NCBI GenBank assembly: GCA_946498245.1
Contig: CAMMNN010000015.1
Span: 1-64,000, forward strand
Direction of reading: 5' to 3'
Source: an uncultured Clostridium sp.
GTDB lineage: Bacteria; Bacillota; Clostridia; Lachnospirales; Lachnospiraceae
Length of the DNA: 64,000 bases
A program made the position numbers and the translations under genes. Below, piece by piece: positions 17,336 through 25,990 of the stretch (the first letter of the stretch is position 1; the number at the start of each line of letters is the position of its first letter). Under the pieces are notes generated by a model. The model made no database searches. It saw only the letters and a program-made list of their open reading frames with translations, and was not told the origin of the DNA.

Positions 17336-17364
17336 GTATTATTTATGATTGCCGACTGCGTAAA
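17336..17364 (-). promoter_or_regulatory. Promoter of the thiamine operon
   Basis: TTTACG, 17 bases, TAATAC on the minus strand. It is placed so that transcription would start at the 5' edge of the TPP aptamer. Confidence 0.5.
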
Positions 17365-17372
17365 CAGTCCTG

Positions 17373-18914
17373 TTATTTTATTAAAAGAGACTTTCCGGTC
17401 ATTTCTTTGGGCTGCTCCATTCCCATCAGCTCAATTAAGGTAGGAGCAATATCCGCCAGACAGCCGCCTTCCCGCAGCTTGTAGGACGGATCCGCGTTGA
17501 CCAGGATAAAGGGTACCGGATTGGTGGTGTGGGCCGTCCAGGGTTCTCCTGTAGCGTAATCCACCAACTGCTCTGCATTTCCGTGATCCGCGCAGATAAA
17601 CATCACTCCGCCCACTTCTTTAATAGCGGCAACGGCCTTTCCTACGCAGTCATCTACGGTTTCAATTGCCTTAATAGCGGCATTCTCTACTCCCGTATGG
17701 CCTACCATATCGGGATTTGCAAAGTTGATAATAATAACGTCGTATTTTCCGGATTTAATAGCTTCTACCAGTCTGGTGCAAACCTCCGGTGCGCTCATCT
17801 CCGGCTTTAAGTCGTAAGTCGCCACCTCTTTGGGGGAATTAACCAGGATCCGATCCTCTCCCTCGTTGGGTTCCTCAATGCCTCCGTTAAAGAAGAAGGT
17901 TACATGGGCGTACTTCTCCGTTTCCGCGATTCTGGCCTGGGTCATATGGTGAGCCGCCAAAAATTCGCCGAAGGTGTTGGTAATGGATTCTTTATGGAAA
18001 GCTACCAGCTTATTTTCAATGGTTTCGTCATAATCCGTAAAGCATACGAATACAACGTCCAGCTTCTTCTCCCTCTCAAAACCGGCAAATTCATTGTCAC
18101 AGAAAGCTCTGGTCATCTCTCTGGCTCTGTCGGGACGGAAGTTGTAGAAAATAATGGAATCGTGATCTTTGATGGTTGCTACGGGAGCGCCGTTTTCTAT
18201 TACTACGGTAGGCATAACGAACTCGTCGTATTTTTCCTGGTTATAGGAAGCCTGGATTCCTTTGGCAGCGCTCTCTGCAGGAACGCCTTCCCCTTTGGTC
18301 AAAGCGTCGTAAGCCAGTTTTACGCGATCCCAGTTCTTATCACGGTCCATGGCGTAATAACGGCCTGCTACGCTGGCAACCTTTCCTACTCCCAGTTCTT
18401 CCATCTTAGCTTCCAACTGCTCCACAAACTCTTTTCCGGAAGACGGAGGCGTATCGCGGCCGTCTAAGAAGCAGTGAACATATACCTTGCTCAGACCTTC
18501 TCTCTTAGCCAATTCCAGCAATCCGTAAATATGGGTATTGTGGCTGTGTACACCGCCGTCGGATACCAGACCGAACATATGCAGGGCTGAATCATGCTCC
18601 TTGCAGTTGGCAACTGCCTCCTGGAACGCAGGATTCTGGAAGAAATCCCCGTCCTGAATGGATTTTGTAATGCGGGTCAGTTCCTGGTATACAATCCGGC
18701 CTGCACCCATATTTAAATGGCCTACCTCGGAGTTGCCCATCTGCCCCTCGGGAAGACCAACTGCCATGCCGCTGGCATTTCCTTTTACAAAGGGATACTG
18801 TGCCATCAGTTGATCCATAACCGGGGTCTTTGCCTCGCATACTGCGTTGTGCTCGCAGTTATCATTTAAGCCGTACCCATCCAGAATCATCAACACGGTT
18901 GGTTTTTTACTCAT
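17373..18914 (-). CDS. gpmI: 2,3-bisphosphoglycerate-independent phosphoglycerate mutase
   Basis: A 513 aa Mn-dependent glycolytic enzyme interconverting 3- and 2-phosphoglycerate. Motifs are VLMILDGYG with the metal-binding Asp, GNSEVGHLNMGAGR with the phosphoserine nucleophile, GGVHSH, DGRDTPP, and C-terminal CADHGNAEQ. An ATG six bases upstream (18920) lies only three bases from the AAGGAG, so 18914 fits spacing better. It has its own promoter (18956-18984) immediately after trpB2. Confidence 0.96.
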   Translation of the reverse strand: MSKKPTVLMILDGYGLNDNCEHNAVCEAKTPVMDQLMAQYPFVKGNASGMAVGLPEGQMGNSEVGHLNMGAGRIVYQELTRITKSIQDGDFFQNPAFQEAVANCKEHDSALHMFGLVSDGGVHSHNTHIYGLLELAKREGLSKVYVHCFLDGRDTPPSSGKEFVEQLEAKMEELGVGKVASVAGRYYAMDRDKNWDRVKLAYDALTKGEGVPAESAAKGIQASYNQEKYDEFVMPTVVIENGAPVATIKDHDSIIFYNFRPDRAREMTRAFCDNEFAGFEREKKLDVVFVCFTDYDETIENKLVAFHKESITNTFGEFLAAHHMTQARIAETEKYAHVTFFFNGGIEEPNEGEDRILVNSPKEVATYDLKPEMSAPEVCTRLVEAIKSGKYDVIIINFANPDMVGHTGVENAAIKAIETVDDCVGKAVAAIKEVGGVMFICADHGNAEQLVDYATGEPWTAHTTNPVPFILVNADPSYKLREGGCLADIAPTLIELMGMEQPKEMTGKSLLIK

Positions 18915-18955
18915 ATCCATAATCTCCTTTCGATCTATCAGGCTCTTTGGAGAAT

Positions 18956-18984
18956 ATTGTACCCCATTGTTAAAAAGATGGCAA
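18956..18984 (-). promoter_or_regulatory. Promoter of gpmI
   Basis: TTGCCA, 17 bases, TACAAT on the minus strand, in the short gap between trpB2 and gpmI. A weak AAAAAGA/TCTTTTT stem overlaps the -35 and may end the trpB2 transcript. Confidence 0.6.
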
Positions 18985-18995
18985 GTCTTTTTTCC

Positions 18996-20372
18996 TTAGC
19001 GTTCCGGAACCTCAGGAAGTCCCTGGAAGCCTTTTTCCAAATCCTCATCCGTAGGAATATAGTCCGTCATTTCTCCGTTGTTGAACTTCTCATAAGCGTA
19101 CATATCAAAGTAGCCGGTTCCTGTCAGGCCGAATACGATAGTCTTTGCCTCTCCGGTTTCTTTGCACTTTAACGCCTCGTCAATGGCTACCTTAATAGCG
19201 TGGCTGCTCTCCGGTGCAGGAAGAATGCCCTCTACTCTGGCGAATTTCTCCGCTGCCTCAAATACGGCGGTCTGTTCTACGGATACGGCTTCCATAAGGC
19301 CGTCATGGTAGAGCTGAGAAAGGATAGAGCTCATGCCATGGTAGCGAAGGCCTCCGGCGTGGTTTGCGGAAGGAATGAAGCCGCTTCCCAGGGTATACAT
19401 CTTTGCCAGAGGGCAAACCATTCCCGTGTCGCAGAAATCATAAGCGAATTTACCCCGGGTAAAGCTGGGGCAGGACGCCGGCTCTACGGCAATAAAGCGG
19501 TAGTCTCTCTCTCCTCTTAACTTCTCACCCATAAATGGGGAAATCAGGCCGCCCAGGTTGGAGCCGCCGCCGGCGCAGCCGATAATCATATCCGGAACAA
19601 TGCCGTACTTATCTAAAGCGGTCTTCGTCTCCAGGCCGATGACTGTCTGATGCAGGAGAACCTGGTTTAACACGCTTCCCAGCACGTAACGGTAGCCGTC
19701 CTGATGAGTCGCGGCTTCTACGGCCTCAGAGATGGCGCAGCCAAGGCTTCCGTTGGTTCCGGGATGCTCTGCTAAAATCTTGCGGCCCACTTCCGTATTC
19801 ATAGAAGGAGACGGGGTTACGGATGCACCGTAGGTTCTCATAACTTCCCGGCGGAAGGGCTTCTGCTCATAAGAACACTTTACCATATAAACCTGGCAGT
19901 CCAGTCCTAAGTAAGCGCAGGCCATGGACAGAGCTGTTCCCCACTGTCCTGCTCCCGTTTCCGTAGTTACGCCCTTTAATCCCTGCTTCTTTGCGTAGTA
20001 AGCCTGAGCAATGGCAGAGTTTAATTTGTGGCTTCCGCTGGTATTGTTGCCTTCGAATTTATAATAGATCTTAGCCGGAGTCTGCAGCTTCTCCTCCAGG
20101 CAGTAAGCCCTTACCAAAGGAGAGGGACGGTACATTTTATAGAAATTGCGGATTTCCTCGGGAATATCAATATAGGGAGTGGTGTCGTCCAATTCCTGCT
20201 TAATCAGCTCGTCGCAGAATACCGGTCTTAAATCCTCATAGCCCATGGGTTCCAGAGTTGCCGGATTTAACAAAGGAGCCGGCTTATTTTTCATATCCGC
20301 CCGGACATTGTACCACTGCTTTGGCATCTCGTTTTCTTCCAAATAAATTTTGTAAGGGATTTCTTTGCTCAT
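18996..20372 (-). CDS. trpB: TrpB2-type tryptophan synthase beta chain
   Basis: A 458 aa PLP enzyme that condenses indole and serine to tryptophan. The long N-terminal extension (PKQWYNVRADMKNKPAPLLNPAT) and GRPSPL-like segment MYRPSPLVRAYCLEEKL place it in the TrpB2 subgroup. The PLP lysine is in NNTSGSHKLNSA, followed by ETGAGQWGTALSMACA and the phosphate-binding GCAGGGSNLGG. No trpA or other trp gene is near, as is common for TrpB2, suggesting indole salvage. The upstream Trp T-box makes the tryptophan link strong. AAAGGAG precedes the ATG. Confidence 0.95.
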   Translation of the reverse strand: MSKEIPYKIYLEENEMPKQWYNVRADMKNKPAPLLNPATLEPMGYEDLRPVFCDELIKQELDDTTPYIDIPEEIRNFYKMYRPSPLVRAYCLEEKLQTPAKIYYKFEGNNTSGSHKLNSAIAQAYYAKKQGLKGVTTETGAGQWGTALSMACAYLGLDCQVYMVKCSYEQKPFRREVMRTYGASVTPSPSMNTEVGRKILAEHPGTNGSLGCAISEAVEAATHQDGYRYVLGSVLNQVLLHQTVIGLETKTALDKYGIVPDMIIGCAGGGSNLGGLISPFMGEKLRGERDYRFIAVEPASCPSFTRGKFAYDFCDTGMVCPLAKMYTLGSGFIPSANHAGGLRYHGMSSILSQLYHDGLMEAVSVEQTAVFEAAEKFARVEGILPAPESSHAIKVAIDEALKCKETGEAKTIVFGLTGTGYFDMYAYEKFNNGEMTDYIPTDEDLEKGFQGLPEVPER

Positions 20373-20472
20373 GATGGTTCTCCTTTCTCATTTCCATAGT
20401 ATGGATTTGGGGGAACGGATCCGCGCAGAGCGTTTTTATTTCATAGAAACAAAGTTTCCTAACTATGAAATA
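20373..20472 (-). repeat. Palindromic hairpin between T-box terminator and trpB2 start
   Basis: Around 20433-20477 the arms TTTTTATTTCATAG and CTATGAAATAAAAA flank AAACAAAGTTTCC. The element resembles the hairpin at 50874-50910 in layout (T-rich flank, CTATAG-like arm, GGAAA core). It may be a dispersed palindromic unit rather than part of the T-box. Confidence 0.4.
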
Positions 20473-20783
20473 AAAAAAAGCCCCGTCCCCTCGATAATTA
20501 CTCTAAGGGACAAGAGCATTTACTCCTGCGGTGCCACCCTAATTGGCAGATTTCTCCGCCCACTCTACGCATACTTCATATGCTGGCCCTTAATAACGAA
20601 GCGTCTCCCTCCGTCTCGCCTACTGACATAGAACCAGGTCCTCCTTAGAACCGTCCCTCTGCGTTCTGCTCGCCCTCCGAAGCCCATTCAATCAAACCGT
20701 CCGCACTGCAATCCCACCGCCTGCAGCTCTCTGTGCCGTCTGCCGCCTGATTTACTTACTCTTCTTCTGCGGTTTCTTTATTT
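20473..20783 (-). promoter_or_regulatory. Trp-specific T-box leader
   Basis: The minus strand has the canonical T-box AGGGTGGCACCGCAGG (20525-20540), which captures the uncharged tRNA end. A terminator follows (GTCCCT / AGGGGAC arms, then GGGGC and eight T, about 20478-20512). Upstream, stem I carries AGAGAGCTGCAGG and the specifier region GAATGGGC, in which TGG (20684-20686) is the codon for tryptophan. Uncharged tRNA-Trp should favour antitermination and trpB2 expression. Confidence 0.92.
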
Positions 20784-20789
20784 TCTTAA

Positions 20790-20818
20790 TTTATACCACA
20801 GAGGGCATCCATTGTCAA
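20790..20818 (-). promoter_or_regulatory. Promoter of the T-box-trpB2 transcript
   Basis: TTGACA, 17 bases, TATAAA on the minus strand, a near-perfect sigma-A promoter directly after the TRAP-operon terminator. Confidence 0.8.
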
Positions 20819-20819
20819 T

Positions 20820-20862
20820 AGAAAACCGCCTCCCTGCAAAGCGTAAACCTGCGGGGAGGCGG
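20820..20862 (-). terminator. Terminator of the uxuA-TRAP operon
   Basis: On the minus strand CCGCCTCCC...GCA pairs with TGC...GGGAGGCGG, followed by TTTTCTATT. It is a strong intrinsic terminator after dctM. Confidence 0.85.
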
Positions 20863-20911
20863 CGGATTGCTCTTCATTTACGGCCATTGCATGACCGTCT
20901 TCTTTCGGTTC

Positions 20912-22213
20912 TTACAGCAGTCCGGCCATCTGGGGAAGTCCCAGGCTGATTACGGGCACGTAAGTTACCAGCAGAAGACCAATGAGAATCGCGATATAGT
21001 AAGACAGCATATAGGGCATGACTTTCGACAAGCTGCTTCGTCCTACTTTAATGGCTACAAAGAGGGTGTTGCCAACCGGCGGAGTGATGTTGCCGATGCA
21101 CAGGTTGTAAACCAGGATCAGACCGAACTGTACGGGATCCATTCCAAAGGTCTTAACAACCGGAAGGAACAGGGGCGTGAAAATCAAAATCGCCGGGGTA
21201 ACGTCCATAAAGGTTCCTGCAATCAGCAGAATAATGTTCATGATGAGCAGGATAATAATGGGGTTCTGGGTCAGACCCAGGAGAGCCTCGGAAATCGCCT
21301 GAGGAATCTGGGTAAATGCCATAACCCAGCCTAAAATATTGGATACGCCGATCAGGAATACCACCATACCGCTCATCTTAGCGCTTTCCACTACAATGTT
21401 CCAGAAGGATTTTAAGGTAATGTTGCGGTAGCAGATACCCAGGATTAATGCGTACACAACTGCCACAGCAGAACCTTCTGTTGCCGTAAATACGCCGGCG
21501 ATAATACCGCCGATAACAACGACTATGAGAGACAGAGCCGGAATTGCCTTTAAGGTGCAGACGCCCAGGTTTTTCCAGTCAAACTTTCCGGGCATACCTT
21601 TGTAGCCTTTTTTCTTTGCAATGAGAACTGCCACTACCATACAGCAGACAGCCCAGATAATTCCGGGAATATATCCTGCCATAAACAGAGCTGCTACAGA
21701 GGTTCCTCCTGCTGCCAGAGAGTATGTAATCAGGGCGTTGGACGGAGGAATCAAAAGGCCCGACGGAGCAGATGCGCCGTTGGTAGCCGCACACAGAGCC
21801 TTATCATAGCCCTGCTCTTCTTCTCCCTTTTCTACCATGCTTCCTACAGCCGCTGCAGCAGCGGAAGCAGAACCGGAGATGGCTCCGAAAAGAGCGTTAG
21901 CGCCTACGTTTGTTACCAGAAGGGCTCCCGGCATTTTGCCAAGGATAGCCATAACAAAGTCTACCAGCCGCTTTGCGATACCGCCCTGATTCATCAGGTT
22001 TCCGGCCAGAATAAAGAAGGGGATAGCCGTCAGGCTGAATTTACTCATGCCTACGAAAATACGCTGTGCCCCGGTTACTACAGAAACGTCCAGCGGAACG
22101 GTCTGTACAATGCAAACCAGAGAGGAAATACCGATAGCGTATGAAATCGGAACCCCGATAACCAGCAGGACTGCCAGAATTACAATAATGATTACTAATG
22201 ACTGCATTGCCAT
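20912..22213 (-). CDS. dctM: TRAP transporter large permease, DctM family
   Basis: A 433 aa membrane protein with about twelve segments, the ion-coupled translocation subunit of a TRAP transporter. Typical segments are PLDVSVVTGAQRIFVGMSKFSLTAIPFFILAG (read in pieces), GSASAAAAAVGSMV, ITPPVGNTLF and DVTPAILIFTPLFLPV. GGAGG lies nine bases before ATG 22213. It is the last gene of uxuA-SDR-dctP-dctQ-dctM, so the cargo is probably a hexuronate or its derivative. Confidence 0.94.
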   Translation of the reverse strand: MAMQSLVIIIVILAVLLVIGVPISYAIGISSLVCIVQTVPLDVSVVTGAQRIFVGMSKFSLTAIPFFILAGNLMNQGGIAKRLVDFVMAILGKMPGALLVTNVGANALFGAISGSASAAAAAVGSMVEKGEEEQGYDKALCAATNGASAPSGLLIPPSNALITYSLAAGGTSVAALFMAGYIPGIIWAVCCMVVAVLIAKKKGYKGMPGKFDWKNLGVCTLKAIPALSLIVVVIGGIIAGVFTATEGSAVAVVYALILGICYRNITLKSFWNIVVESAKMSGMVVFLIGVSNILGWVMAFTQIPQAISEALLGLTQNPIIILLIMNIILLIAGTFMDVTPAILIFTPLFLPVVKTFGMDPVQFGLILVYNLCIGNITPPVGNTLFVAIKVGRSSLSKVMPYMLSYYIAILIGLLLVTYVPVISLGLPQMAGLL

Positions 22214-22217
22214 ACTC

Positions 22218-22709
22218 TTACACCTCCGCCTCTTTCACGCCGGGATTTCCCTTGCTAATATCGATAATGTTCAGTACCGTATAAATCATGTTCAGTACGC
22301 CGCACAGCGGAAGCACTACATAGAAGACGCCTACGGCGACTCCCAGGGAGGAGGTCATCTGGCCCATGGCGAGGTTTGTAATTTTAATACCGCCGTAAAC
22401 CAGGATAATAGCGGAAAAGGCAAAGGCAACCAATTCTCCGAAAATCCCCAGGGCTTTCTGGGCACCAACTCCCATTTTTTCTACAATAACCGGAATATTC
22501 ATGTGGCCGCGCTCTCCCGTAATCAGGGAAGCTCCCAAAAGGCTGGCCCATGCAAACAGGTAAGAAACCAGCTCCTCAGACCATGAAGAGGGGTTCTGCA
22601 GGACGTAGCGGGTAAATACCTGCCAGCAGGTAAGCACAACCATGGCGATAAAACTGACTCCCGCCAGGGCGTTCAGCAGCTTATTTAATATATCTCTTAA
22701 TGCTTTCAT
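22218..22709 (-). CDS. dctQ: TRAP transporter small permease, DctQ family
   Basis: A 163 aa protein with four membrane helices and the DctQ hallmark TCWQVFTRYVLQNPSSWSEELVSYLFAW, here read as RYVLQNPSSWSEEL around residues 35-48. It pairs with DctM, whose gene starts four bases downstream. Confidence 0.93.
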   Translation of the reverse strand: MKALRDILNKLLNALAGVSFIAMVVLTCWQVFTRYVLQNPSSWSEELVSYLFAWASLLGASLITGERGHMNIPVIVEKMGVGAQKALGIFGELVAFAFSAIILVYGGIKITNLAMGQMTSSLGVAVGVFYVVLPLCGVLNMIYTVLNIIDISKGNPGVKEAEV

Positions 22710-22725
22710 CTCTTATCCCCTCCTT

Positions 22726-23766
22726 CTATGATTCATCAGACGGATACTGCTCATTGTACGCCTGGATGGCCTCATAAATGGGAACCAGATCCGGGTACTG
22801 AGCCAGCATATCCTCATGCATGGGGGAGCAGGCTTCCTGGAAAGGCTTGGTGTCGGGATACAGGAAATTCACACCCTGCTCGTTGGCTGCACGGTCCTTG
22901 GCGTTTTCCACTGCCGTTACCCACTCTTCACGCTGTACCTGATTTACCAGTTCAAAACCTTCTTCAAAGATGGCTCTCTCCTCATCGCTGAGGCCTTCCA
23001 GAAAAGCGTTGTTTCCAATAAGAATGTCCGGAATCATCTGGTGCATATCATAAGAGTAGTATTTGCACACGTCGCCGTGGCCATTGTCCGTCAGTGCCAT
23101 TTCATTGTTTTCCGCGCCGTCAATGATCTTAGACTGAAGGGCCGTGTATACGTCGCCGAATCCCATAGGGGTAGCGGAACCTCCCAGCAGGTTCATCATA
23201 CGCACGTTGGTAGGGGACTGCTGAACACGGATCTTGAGGCCGTGAAGATCCGCCGGCGTCTCAATGGGCGTGTCCACAGTATAGAAGTTTCTCGTACCTG
23301 CGTCCAGCCAGGTCACGGCTTCAAAACCAGCCTGCTTTGTAGACTCGAAAATCGGGTCTGTAATGGACGGATCGTCCATAGAAGCATGGTATGCCGTACT
23401 GGAAGCAAACAGGTACGGAAGGTTAAACAGTGTGTAATTATCGCTGAAGGTTTCCAGCAAGGAGTTGGAAGCTACGCAGAAGTTAATAGCGCCGGTCTGG
23501 GTAAGCTGTACCATTTCATTCTGGGAACCCAGCAGCTCGCTGGGGAATACTTCTACGTCATACTTATCTCCCAGCTTGCTTTCAATAAATTCCTCAAATT
23601 CAATCAAGGCAATATGAGTCGGATGGTTTGTAGACTGATTATGACCAATACGGATAATTTGCTTGCCCCCATCAGCCGATGAGCTGCCGCAGCCGGTCAG
23701 AGTTCCCGCCGCCAAAGCCAGTCCCGCAACCAGGACCGCCCCGCGGATTTTATTTCTCATATTCAT
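22726..23766 (-). CDS. dctP: TRAP transporter substrate-binding lipoprotein, DctP family
   Basis: A 346 aa solute-binding protein. A lipoprotein signal with lipobox LTGCGSSS (cysteine near residue 26) anchors it to the membrane. The DctP core includes IRIGHNQSTNHPTHIAL, VEVFPSELLGSQNEMVQLTQTGAI and GLKIRVQQSPTNVRMMNLLGGSATPMGFGDVYTALQ (pieces), with the arginine that binds a carboxylate. ATG 23766 follows GAGAGGAT. An in-frame GTG at 23784 is unlikely to be the start. It probably recognises glucuronate, galacturonate or a related acid sugar. Confidence 0.94.
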   Translation of the reverse strand: MNMRNKIRGAVLVAGLALAAGTLTGCGSSSADGGKQIIRIGHNQSTNHPTHIALIEFEEFIESKLGDKYDVEVFPSELLGSQNEMVQLTQTGAINFCVASNSLLETFSDNYTLFNLPYLFASSTAYHASMDDPSITDPIFESTKQAGFEAVTWLDAGTRNFYTVDTPIETPADLHGLKIRVQQSPTNVRMMNLLGGSATPMGFGDVYTALQSKIIDGAENNEMALTDNGHGDVCKYYSYDMHQMIPDILIGNNAFLEGLSDEERAIFEEGFELVNQVQREEWVTAVENAKDRAANEQGVNFLYPDTKPFQEACSPMHEDMLAQYPDLVPIYEAIQAYNEQYPSDES

Positions 23767-23817
23767 AAGATTATCCTCTCCCACTAAACAGTATCACATT
23801 GTCAACAGGCGTTTCTC

Positions 23818-24666
23818 CTATACTCCGGAGTATGCGGAATATCCGCCGTCAATAGGAAGGCATACGCCGGTAATAAAGCCTGCCGCATCGTTGTTAATTA
23901 AGAACAGGACAGAGCCTACCAGCTCTTCCAGCTCTCCGAAACGTCCCATAGGAGTGCCTGCCAGAATCTTTGCAGTCCGGGCAGTGGGGGTTCCGTCTTC
24001 ATTAAACAGCAGTCTGCGGTTCTGGTTTCCTACAAAGAAACCGGGAGCAATGGCGTTGACACGGATGCCGGATTTAGCAAAATGGGTTGCCAGCCACTGG
24101 GTAAAGTTTACAATAGCCGCTTTTGCTCCTGAGTAAGCCGGAATCTTGGTTAAAGGCGTATAAGCGTTCATAGAAGCAATATTCAGGATATTTCCGTTGC
24201 GGTCAATCATATCTCCCGCAAATACCTGTACAGGAAGCAGAGTTCCCATCCAGTTTAAAGAGAATACAAATTCCACGCCGGCCTTGTCCAGATCAAAGAA
24301 GGTCTTGCAGTTTTCAATGTCCTTGGCCTCATAGTGGTACTCGTTGTCCGTTGTAGCCCGGGGATTGTTTCCGCCTGCGCCGTTAATAAGGACATCACAG
24401 GGGCCAAAATCCGCCAGAATCTGCTGGTGAATCTCGTCCAGATTTGCGCGGTCCAGAACGTTGGCTTTGTAGGCTTTTGCAATGCCTCCCTGAGCGGTAA
24501 TGCTGTCCGCTACCTGCTTAGCCGCCTCTTCATTCAGATCCAGCACAGCTACCTTGCCGCCTGCTGCTGCCAGCTTCTCTGCAAACATTCCGCAGATTGC
24601 TCCGCCTGCTCCCGTTACCACGCAGACTTTTCCTGTCAGATCCGTGTTCAGTACGTTTTTTTCCAT
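23818..24666 (-). CDS. SDR-family D-mannonate oxidoreductase (fructuronate reductase)
   Basis: A 282 aa short-chain dehydrogenase. The nucleotide-binding turn is VVTGAGGAICGMFAEKLA, a variant seen in the SDR-type mannonate oxidoreductases of Firmicutes. NGAGGNNPRA and the catalytic YSGAKAA tetrad stretch with NIASMNAYTP are present. It should interconvert D-fructuronate and D-mannonate, feeding UxuA encoded just upstream. The frame extends to 24780, but ATG 24666 with AAAGGAGAG is the start. Confidence 0.87.
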   Translation of the reverse strand: MEKNVLNTDLTGKVCVVTGAGGAICGMFAEKLAAAGGKVAVLDLNEEAAKQVADSITAQGGIAKAYKANVLDRANLDEIHQQILADFGPCDVLINGAGGNNPRATTDNEYHYEAKDIENCKTFFDLDKAGVEFVFSLNWMGTLLPVQVFAGDMIDRNGNILNIASMNAYTPLTKIPAYSGAKAAIVNFTQWLATHFAKSGIRVNAIAPGFFVGNQNRRLLFNEDGTPTARTAKILAGTPMGRFGELEELVGSVLFLINNDAAGFITGVCLPIDGGYSAYSGV

Positions 24667-24703
24667 TTTATTCTCTCCTTTTCTATAGCTTGCGCTATTA
24701 ATT

Positions 24704-25759
24704 TCAGTCTTTCTTCTCCATGGCCTTTTCGCAGGCCTCAAATAAGCCGTTAAGATATGCAGCGCCCAGGGCCCGGTCATAGAGTCCGTATCCCGGTTTT
24801 CCGGTTTCGCCCCAGATCATGCGGCCATGGTCGGGCCGTACATAGCCGTCAAAGCCTGTCTCCACCAGGGCCTTGGTGATTTCATACATATCCAGGGAAC
24901 CGCAGCCGGTAAGATGGGCCCGTTCCTCAAAGGAACCGTCTTCCATAATCTTTACGTTTCTCATATGCATGAAGCCAATTCTTCCCATAGCGGAATACTT
25001 CCGTACCATAGCCGGAATATCGTTGCTTCTGGCGCAGCCCAGAGAGCCGGTGCACAGGCAGAGGGAGTTGGACGGAGAATCCACAATAGCCAGATAGCGA
25101 TCCAGGTTCTCTTCACAGGTAATCACTCTGGGAAGGCCGAAAATCGGATATGGCGGATCGTCGGGATGCAGGGCCATAACAATGCCGCACTCCTCCGCTA
25201 CCGGAATGACTTTCTTTAAAAATACTTCGATATTTTTCCAGAGGCCTTCTTCCCCTAACTGGCCGTATGCCTGAATCAGCCCTCTTACTTCGTCCTGGGT
25301 ATAGCTGGCGTCCCATCCCGGCAGATTAATGTCATCCTTTAAAGGATCCAGCCCTTTCATCTGATCCCAGTACATTACCAGACTGGTGGAACCGTCAGCC
25401 GCTTTCTTATCAAGCTGGGTACGCGTCCAGTCAAATACCGGCATGAAATTATACGTTACGCACTTTACTCCATACTTGGCGCAGCGGCGGATATTTTCGC
25501 AGTACACGTCAATATGCTCGTCCCGCTTTTCCGTTCCCAGCTTAATGTCTTCCGAAACCGGAATGGACTCTACCACATCAAATACCAATCCGTGGGCCTC
25601 GCACTCCTCTTTCATCTTTGCAAGGCTTTCCTCCGGCCACACCTCTCCCGGCTTTACATCATAAACCGCAGAAACAATGGAGCGCATTCCCGGAATCTGG
25701 GAAATGTACTCCAGGGAGATGGGATCCGAATCTCCATACCAACGAAACGACATTTTCAT
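24704..25759 (-). CDS. uxuA: Mannonate dehydratase UxuA
   Basis: A 351 aa enzyme that dehydrates D-mannonate to 2-keto-3-deoxygluconate in hexuronate catabolism. The opening MSFRWYGDSDPISLEYISQIPG is characteristic, as are KCVTYNFMPVFDWTRT, MALHPDDPPYPIFGLPR and the C-terminal DHGRMIWGE. It is the first gene of the operon with a strong GGAGG site, transcribed away from an AraC regulator. Confidence 0.96.
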   Translation of the reverse strand: MKMSFRWYGDSDPISLEYISQIPGMRSIVSAVYDVKPGEVWPEESLAKMKEECEAHGLVFDVVESIPVSEDIKLGTEKRDEHIDVYCENIRRCAKYGVKCVTYNFMPVFDWTRTQLDKKAADGSTSLVMYWDQMKGLDPLKDDINLPGWDASYTQDEVRGLIQAYGQLGEEGLWKNIEVFLKKVIPVAEECGIVMALHPDDPPYPIFGLPRVITCEENLDRYLAIVDSPSNSLCLCTGSLGCARSNDIPAMVRKYSAMGRIGFMHMRNVKIMEDGSFEERAHLTGCGSLDMYEITKALVETGFDGYVRPDHGRMIWGETGKPGYGLYDRALGAAYLNGLFEACEKAMEKKD

Positions 25760-25990
25760 AAAAATATACCTCCTATTACATTATATTTAAGGTTCCGCCC
25801 GCAGCCCTTAGCGACGGAGCCTTAGGTTCTTTCTCTTAGAGGAATCTGCGTTTTACAGGTATTGACCTCCTCTGTAAATTCTATTATAATTTTATCACTT
25901 TTATTGGTATTTTTCTTTGAATATTGCGCTAAAATTATGGTAAAAAATGCTTTTCGCCTAATTTTGTACAAATTTGGGAGGTAGTTTTTA

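Noticed and set aside
22816..23682. 288-codon plus-strand frame opposite dctP
   Set aside because: The opposite strand encodes a complete DctP lipoprotein. The long frame has no recognisable domain or ribosome binding site.
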